Origin: Austropuccinia psidii
Lineage: Eukaryota; Basidiomycota; Pucciniomycetes; Pucciniales; Sphaerophragmiaceae
Direction: 5' to 3'
Assembly: GCA_023105745.1 (NCBI GenBank)
Contig: JALGQZ010000011.1
Span: 42,996,698-43,060,697, forward strand
Length of the DNA: 64,000 nt
Position numbers and translations under genes: made by a program. Positions 58,289-64,000 of this stretch are shown here, in pieces (within the stretch, counting starts at the first letter, position 1; each line of letters begins with the position of its first letter). The notes below the pieces were generated by a model. The model was given only the letters and a program-made list of their open reading frames with translations, did not search any database and had not been told where the DNA came from.

Positions 58289-61200
58289 ATGGATCACCAA
58301 ATTTTAGCAGCCAAATACAAATCAGTCCTGAAGAAGGTGAGACCAGTCAATGAGCCAATGCCTCAAGACCTTAACCCACCTTTGGAAAGACCACCTTTGT
58401 CAAGAGATCCTTATGAAACACCTTTATCACCCAACCCACCTATATTTCAAGAAACCTTCAAGGTCACCCATGAAAGACTGCAAGCAGTCAATTTTGGCCC
58501 ACCAGGATGGTTATCAAATGAAGAAATCAATTTACTCACAAATGTTATTACCTTAAGGGAAAAAGCAATAGCTTTCTGTGAAGAAGAAAGAGGATTACTC
58601 AAACACTCATATGGAAAACCTTACAAGATACCAGTAATACCTCATGAACCTTGGCAGAAGAAACCAATTCCCATTCCCAAATCAATTTTACCTCAGTTTA
58701 CTGAATTAATCAGAGAAAGAATCAGGACTGGACTCTATGAGAAATCCACCTCAAGCTACACAAGCCCAATCTTTTGTGTGTCCAAATCAAATGGGAAACT
58801 CAGAATTGTCCATGACCTTCAAGAACTCAACAAAGTCACCATCAAGGATGCTGGCTTACCACCTCATATTGAAGAATTTGTAGATGCATTTGCAGGAAGA
58901 GCATGTTATGGACTAGGGGACATCATGGGAGGATATGATGAAAGAGAATTAGATGTCACTACAAGACCCCTCACTACTTTTGAAACACCCCTTGGAAGGA
59001 TGCAACTCACAAGACTACCCCAAGGAGCCACCAACTCAGTAGCAGTATACCAAGCCCAAATGACCTGGATACTTCAAGAAGAAATACCAGAAAGTGTAGG
59101 AATTTTCATTGATGATGGAGGAATAAAAGGACCAAGATCACTTTACAATCAAGAAACACTACCAGAAAACCCCTCAATCAGAAGATTTATATGGGAATAT
59201 GCCATAACCTTAGAAAGGATTTTATTCAGAATTGAAGAAGCAGGACTTACTATCTCAGGATCAAAGTTTGCATGCTGTGTTCCAGCTTTGGACATAGTAG
59301 GGCATGTTGTATCATTCAAAGGAAGAACAATCCCAAAACAAAAGATCAACAAGATTCAAAATTGGCCAACACCTCTTAACAAGAAGGAAATAAGGGGATT
59401 TCTTGGTCTTTATGCCTATGTAAGAATTTTTATTGAAAACTTCTCACAAGTTGCATCACCACTCAGAAGGCTCAACAGAGAAGATGTTGACTGGGATTGG
59501 GATCAAAAATGTGAAGAAGCTTTCCATAAGCTCAGAAGAATAGTTGGAGAAGAAATAACTCTCAAGAAATTGGATTATGACAAAGGATCAGGAAAAATTA
59601 AGCTAGCAGTAGATTCAAGCTACATTGCTGCAGGAGCAGTACTCACTCAAGAAGACAAAGAAGGAAAGGACAGACCAGTATTATATGAATCAATAACTTT
59701 TTCAAAATTGGAATCAAAATACTCACAACCCAAATTGGAGCTCTGTGGAGTTGCAAGAATTCTCAAGAAGCTACAAACCATACTTTGGGGACAACATTTT
59801 GAATTACAGGTTGATGCCAAGGCCTTAATTGAAATGATAAACACCCCTTGCTTACCCAATGCCCCCATGACAAGATGGGTGGCTTTCATTCAGCTATTTT
59901 CCTTTGATTTGGTACACAAACCAGGGAAAACTTTCACTATGCCAGATGGGCTATCCAGAAGACCAAAAAACTCAGAAGAAGAAGATGAAGATGCACCAGA
60001 ATTTGATGAAGAAGAAGATTGGATCAAGCCACAACCTGGATTTGGAGCCAAGAATGTAAATTCAATCAATTTTTCAGGAATACAAGTACCAACAAAACAA
60101 GAAGGATTTTGGAAGAGGATGCAAGAATACTTAAGTACAATGAAAAAACCAGAATCAAGCAAAGAAGAAGAATTTAGAAGGATCAAAAGAAGGTCACCCA
60201 ACTTTTTCTTGGAAGATGGCCAGCTTAAAAGAAGAAATAACCCAAACCCTCAATTGGTGATATCAATTCAAGAAGTTCAAAGCTACATTTTAAAGTCACT
60301 TCATGAAGACATGGGCCACAGAGGGGAAAATGAAACTTACAGAAGAATTAAAGCAAGATATTGGTGGGAAGGAATGAAGAAATCAGTCAAGAAATGGGTT
60401 CAATCTTGCCTGGCCTGCCAAAAGAGAAGTCAAAACTTACAAAGGGAACAAGGAAACTCTACAGCAACAGCAACAATCTTTGAAAGAGTTAGTATGGATG
60501 CAGTCCATATCAAATCTGGAAGATGGAAATATATGGTTGTGGCCAGAGATGATTTTTCAGGATGGCCAGAAACAGTTGGACTAGTCAAATTAACAGCAAA
60601 AGCAGTTTCAGAATGGTTCACCTCAGAATGGATATGCAGGTATGGCTCACCAAAAGAAGTAACTGTTGATGGGGGGCCAGAGTTTGGAAAAGAATTGCAA
60701 GATGCAGTAAAGAAAGCAGGATCAAGGATCAGAGTCACCACACCTTATTACCCAGAGTCTCAAGGAATGGTTGAAAGGAGCCATAAGCAACTGAAAGATG
60801 CATTGATCAAGATGTGTGGAGAAAATGGAGGAAAATGGAAAAAATATTTACCTTTGGTTACATTGGCTGACAGAATCTCCACTATAAGGACAACTGGTTT
60901 CTCACCATATGAACTCCAATTTGGACAACTACCAGTATTACCAATTGACATTGAAACAAAAACCTTTTTAGCAGTAGAATGGCACAAAATATCCACAACT
61001 GAGGAATTATTGGAAGCCAGAGCCAAGCAGTTGGAAGGAAAAGAAGAGATGAGAAGAAAAGCAGCAGAAAAACTCAAAAAATCAAGGGAAGACTCAATGA
61101 AATATTGGGATAGAAGAATGGCACACCAACTAAGATCACCACTCAATCCAGGAGATTTGGTCCTGGTTTACAACAAAGCAATAGAAACTAATTGGGGACT

Positions 61201-61450
61201 ACTTTTCAAAAACAAATGGAATGGACCCTACAGAGTAATCAGACAAATAAACAATGGACCATATGAACTTGAGGAGCTGGATGGAACAGAATTAGCAAGA
61301 AGATTTGCAGCCTCTCAAGTCAAAAGGTTTTACCCAAGAGGAAAGTTGATAGACACAAAAGAAGACACAGAAGAAGAAGAAAGTGAAGAAGATGAATCAA
61401 TAAATGAGGAGGAGGTATTGGAGGAAACCACAGAATCAGATGAAGAATAG
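58289..61450 (+). CDS. Gypsy-1 Pol: reverse transcriptase, RNase H, integrase (1053 aa, intact)
   Basis: The ATG at 58289 follows a 29-base oligo(A) tract. RT: KLRIVHDLQELNKV (171-184) and LPQGATNS, with catalytic GIFIDDGGIKGP (271-282), a variant typical of basidiomycete Gypsy elements. RNase H: D442 in LAVDSS, E484, D509 in QVDAKAL, D553 in MPDGLSRR. Integrase zinc domain: H672, H677, C707, C710. Integrase core: D737 (SMDAVH), D794 (TVDGGPEFG), E829 (GMVERSH), with 34 residues between the last two by my count. A GPY/F-like module (KWNGPYRVI, about 976-984) follows, then a very acidic tail; there is no chromodomain. All catalytic residues are present. No protease is in this ORF; it sits in Gag-Pro 10 kb upstream, so Pol needs a separate initiation route such as splicing. 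Arginine is coded by AGA/AGG only. Confidence 0.95.
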   Translation: MDHQILAAKYKSVLKKVRPVNEPMPQDLNPPLERPPLSRDPYETPLSPNPPIFQETFKVTHERLQAVNFGPPGWLSNEEINLLTNVITLREKAIAFCEEERGLLKHSYGKPYKIPVIPHEPWQKKPIPIPKSILPQFTELIRERIRTGLYEKSTSSYTSPIFCVSKSNGKLRIVHDLQELNKVTIKDAGLPPHIEEFVDAFAGRACYGLGDIMGGYDERELDVTTRPLTTFETPLGRMQLTRLPQGATNSVAVYQAQMTWILQEEIPESVGIFIDDGGIKGPRSLYNQETLPENPSIRRFIWEYAITLERILFRIEEAGLTISGSKFACCVPALDIVGHVVSFKGRTIPKQKINKIQNWPTPLNKKEIRGFLGLYAYVRIFIENFSQVASPLRRLNREDVDWDWDQKCEEAFHKLRRIVGEEITLKKLDYDKGSGKIKLAVDSSYIAAGAVLTQEDKEGKDRPVLYESITFSKLESKYSQPKLELCGVARILKKLQTILWGQHFELQVDAKALIEMINTPCLPNAPMTRWVAFIQLFSFDLVHKPGKTFTMPDGLSRRPKNSEEEDEDAPEFDEEEDWIKPQPGFGAKNVNSINFSGIQVPTKQEGFWKRMQEYLSTMKKPESSKEEEFRRIKRRSPNFFLEDGQLKRRNNPNPQLVISIQEVQSYILKSLHEDMGHRGENETYRRIKARYWWEGMKKSVKKWVQSCLACQKRSQNLQREQGNSTATATIFERVSMDAVHIKSGRWKYMVVARDDFSGWPETVGLVKLTAKAVSEWFTSEWICRYGSPKEVTVDGGPEFGKELQDAVKKAGSRIRVTTPYYPESQGMVERSHKQLKDALIKMCGENGGKWKKYLPLVTLADRISTIRTTGFSPYELQFGQLPVLPIDIETKTFLAVEWHKISTTEELLEARAKQLEGKEEMRRKAAEKLKKSREDSMKYWDRRMAHQLRSPLNPGDLVLVYNKAIETNWGLLFKNKWNGPYRVIRQINNGPYELEELDGTELARRFAASQVKRFYPRGKLIDTKEDTEEEESEEDESINEEEVLEETTESDEE

Positions 61451-61485
61451 AGAGCTCTCACCTGGAATGCTGGGGACAGAATTAA

Positions 61486-61498
61486 ATGGAGAGGGGGA
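61486..61498 (+). promoter_or_regulatory. Polypurine tract of Gypsy-1
   Basis: ATGGAGAGGGGGA directly precedes the 3' LTR start at 61499. It is the expected plus-strand primer for reverse transcription. Confidence 0.75.
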
Positions 61499-63478
61499 TG
61501 TGGTATTCCATACCATTTTTTTTTCACCAGGCTCAAGCTCATAGTACCCCAAAACAGCAGTCAATCCAGCCTACAGGCAGACTTACACTCAAATTTACAC
61601 CCAAAAGGTCAATTTTACAGCAAGAAGCTGGATTTAACTCATAAATCCATTGCACAGGCACCAAAGGGCAGTGTATGTGTTTAAATAAATTATTCAATTT
61701 CATTATGCATATGTAAAATCAAGTTACATATAGTAAAATAGTTACAACAAACAAGGTACCACCCTTTAAATTACACCCCCTTACAGCCACAGGACTCATG
61801 CAGGAAGAAAATGACACATGCATTAGTTACACAGCCAACTTGCATTCAAAGTCACATGATGCAAAGCTCCACTCCATGGAATTCCTGCAATTCATTTACA
61901 ACACAGCCCCAGGAGTACCTTATCTTATATCCACAGTAACCCCACTTAAAACCTTAAAACATAATTATTTACAACACTCATCACCTCATGCAAACCAAAG
62001 CTAGCTACAACAGGCTGCATGCAGTACACAATTCCAATTAAATCTCAACCACATGACTATGCACAGCATGTGTCAAAATCAAAAATCACATCATCTCATA
62101 AAAAACAGTAAATTCACCAATGCAAGAGGTTATCACCTGACTTCATTTTAAAGTTCAAAAAGAAGAAAAACAAACATGACACCTGCATAAATTACACAGC
62201 CATTTCTACCCAGCCTAAAATAGGACATGTGCAAAGGAATTACAAGGTTATCATGTGATACTTCATCCACCAACAGAATATCATGTGTCAGAAAAGAGGC
62301 TTTGCACAACAAAAATCCCCAGCCAAAATTGAATCACCTCATGTATGCAAGGAAAATTCAAGAATATCACATCATAATTAGTTCACCAAAAGACAATCAT
62401 GTGATAAATGGAGGCTGTGCAGAAAGAAAATTATCACCAAACCTTAAATCACCTGACCCATGCAAGAAATGTCCTCACCAAAAACAGAGTCACATGATGA
62501 AATCAAGAGGAATTAAAGTGGAAAAAGACAGCTCCCATGGAGGGCCCTCTAGGCTCCCAAAAGGTATAAATAGAGGGGCTCTCTCCCCCAAATTTCAAAA
62601 TCCCCCCCCATGCAAATTATATCCCATGCAAATTGTATCCACTGCACAGTAGGAGCATAGGAATAATTCATCCCTCACCTGGGAGGTAGTCCAGAAAATT
62701 ATAGTGAATTTTACTTGCCCAGTAGCTAAGCTCAGTGGAAGTATATTGTTGAAGATTACCCAGTAGCTAAGCTCAGTGGAATCTTATTATTATTAAAATA
62801 AAAAATAAAAAATACCCAGTACCCAAGATTAGGGTTACTACTCTATTAAAATATTTCACCTAGTAAAATTAACACCATTTATCAAGAATTAAAAAATAAC
62901 TCACCCCTTTAAAAAAATCCAATATCAAAGAATCTTACCTCTTAAATTTAACAAATACAATTATATTTTATTATCAAACACTCTTAAAAAAAATAACAAA
63001 CCTTTAAAAAAAATTATTTTAATCTATTTCAACTTTACCTTAACAAAATTACCTTTATCAACACTCATCCAACTTTTCAAAACACCTTAAAAAAATCCAT
63101 CTCACAAAAAGACCTTTAACCAAGAAGAAACAACTCACCTCAATTAAACTAAAGAAAAACTAAAATTAAAACAGACAAGTATTTCATTAAAATCTCAAAT
63201 TTAACCAAACTTACTGACATTTCTTTTTATTATTATTTATTGAATAGGTCTGATTTGAGACTGCTGAATTTTGTCTTCTGCAGTTGTAAAGCCACATAAC
63301 AATTTTATTTTGGTTTGTGAGCTCCAAGGAAGATTTTGTTCAGTATTTTAGGAGGGGCAGGCAATACACCCTTGCCACCCTTGGTTACAGGAGTTATTAG
63401 CAATTCAAAACTAGTTACCTGTGATTTCCCCCTCCAGGTACTGCCTCATTTTAATCCCACACAAGAGGAGTTCCCACA
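61499..63478 (+). repeat. 3' LTR of Gypsy-1
   Basis: A 1,980-bp LTR matching 42402-44382, with differences by eye at homopolymer lengths and about a dozen single bases (for example ATAAAACC to ATAAATCC and GTAGTTGAG to GTAGTCCAG). The TATA box is at 62565-62573. It ends CCACA and is followed by the target duplication CTAC. Confidence 0.93.
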
Positions 63479-63482
63479 CTAC

Positions 63483-64000
63483 CATTCTTGATTCAGGTGC
63501 CAACGATCACATGTTCACTAAAGAAGAAGACTTCACCGACTTACAACCATCTTTGGGAGGTGTGCAAATCGGACAGGAAGGAGTTAAAATACCTGTAAAA
63601 GGAAGGGGAGAAGTGGTAAAATTTTCAAAGGGAAACAGGATTGTTTTTAAAGAAGCAATCTATGTACCAGACTTACCGTATAACCTTGTGTCACTATCCC
63701 AAATCTGGAAAAGAAATGGGGACTTAGAGAGGCTGGCAAGCAACAAATTTCGAATAACTTATAATAAAAAAGGGATCTTTGATGGACATATTGAAAATGG
63801 ACTGTTTCACATCAGTTTTGATAAAAAAGCTTTTGTTAGTGATCACGAACGATTTGGGCATAATGGAAAAGCTGGAAATTGCAAAGCGTGCAAAATAGGA
63901 AAATCAACAAGAATACCCTTTAATGGAGAAATAAAAAGGTCAGACATACCTCTAGAATAAATCTCTGTAGATCTTATGGGTCCCATCACTTCTCAATCGT
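63483..64000 (+). pseudogene. Copia protease, pre-integrase and start of integrase (continues beyond the window)
   Basis: The frame resumes after Gypsy-1 with ILDSGANDHMFTKEED, the Copia retropepsin motif (D-S-G). Next come AIYVPDLPYNLVSLSQIWK and a GAG-pre-integrase zinc region (HERFGHNGKAGNCKACKIGK). A TAA at 63958-63960 interrupts before ISVDLMGPITSQS, the beginning of the integrase core; Q is usual at that position, so CAA to TAA is likely. The upstream frame continues exactly from 42401 when the insert and one CTAC are ignored. The rest of pol lies outside the window. Confidence 0.85.

Larger units (their letters stand above)
42402..63478 (+). mobile_element. Gypsy-1: young 21-kb Ty3/Gypsy element with accessory region
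   Basis: LTRs at 42402-44382 and 61499-63478 start TGTGG and end CCACA. They differ at roughly 17 positions by eye (about 99% identical). The target duplication is CTAC (42398-42401 and 63479-63482). In order: primer site, gag-protease frame, pseudoknot plus accessory ORF A, two pseudoknots plus accessory ORF B, low-complexity AT stretch, CpG-containing segment with antisense ORF, pseudoknot array, pol ORF, polypurine tract. The 9.9-kb gap between gag-pro and pol is very unusual. Except for about 50079-53370, I see no CG dinucleotide. Pol is intact; gag has one stop. It may be mobile or trans-mobilised. Confidence 0.92.
41129..64000 (+). mobile_element. Copia element split by Gypsy-1 (runs off the window)
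   Basis: A Ty1/Copia-type element begins with an LTR at 41129, gag at 41608, and continues after Gypsy-1 with protease and integrase start from 63479 to the window edge. Its sequence contains CG dinucleotides, unlike Gypsy-1. Frame and sequence are continuous across the Gypsy-1 insertion once the insert and one CTAC are ignored. Two in-frame stops (TGA at 41707, TAA at 63958) show that this copy was already inactive or became so. Confidence 0.85.

Noticed and set aside
59890..61146. Several minus-strand open frames of 100-128 codons
   Set aside because: They are shadows of the Pol ORF on the opposite strand, created by its low stop frequency and repetitive Glu/Ser codons.

Overview
The window is a stretch of nested, mostly decayed transposable elements in a very AT-rich eukaryotic genome. 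I see no ordinary cellular gene, tRNA, rRNA or CRISPR array. The large Gypsy element at 12,931-31,909 has a gag and chromodomain polyprotein that I recognise from memory as the type abundant in rust fungi (Pucciniales), most like Austropuccinia psidii. The basidiomycete-style FIDDGG reverse transcriptase of the second Gypsy element agrees. The species call is inference; no database was searched.

Left part (1-12,930): AT-rich sequence with microsatellites, one solo LTR of a ~2 kb family called LTR-A here (4,711-6,618, 5-bp target duplication GAATT), a GC-rich foldback (7,501-7,622) and a broken MULE/FAR1-type transposase on the minus strand (8,640-9,616).

Middle-left (12,931-31,909): one old Gypsy chromovirus ('Gypsy-2'; 1.4-kb LTRs, LTR-B) full of stop codons. 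Five later solo LTRs have split it: LTR-B at 15,272 and 26,260, LTR-C at 16,934, and LTR-A at 23,458 and 29,497. Each has an exact target-site duplication, and with all inserts subtracted the internal region is about 6.6 kb.

Middle (31,910-41,128): AT-rich sequence, another solo LTR-A (35,365-37,204), a broken PIF/Harbinger-type transposase (about 39,475-40,340) and a truncated LTR-B.

Right part (41,129-64,000): a Copia element (LTR from 41,129, gag from 41,608, protease/integrase from 63,479 to the window edge). It is split by a young 21-kb Gypsy element ('Gypsy-1', 42,402-63,478; LTRs about 99% identical, 4-bp target duplication CTAC).

Gypsy-1 is the most interesting object. A gag-protease frame (44,476-48,372) and an intact RT-RNase H-integrase ORF (58,289-61,450) are separated by almost 10 kb. 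The gap holds two accessory ORFs (one a paralogue of the Gag-Pro C-terminus), a CpG-containing ~3-kb segment with an antisense 141-aa ORF and its own TATA box, and about 26 copies of a short motif that folds as an H-type pseudoknot with compensatory changes in both helices. Three more pseudoknots of a second type precede the accessory ORFs. Many of the knots lie just downstream of branch-point/polypyrimidine/AG sequences that look like 3' splice sites. Apart from the 3-kb segment, I find no CG dinucleotide in this element.
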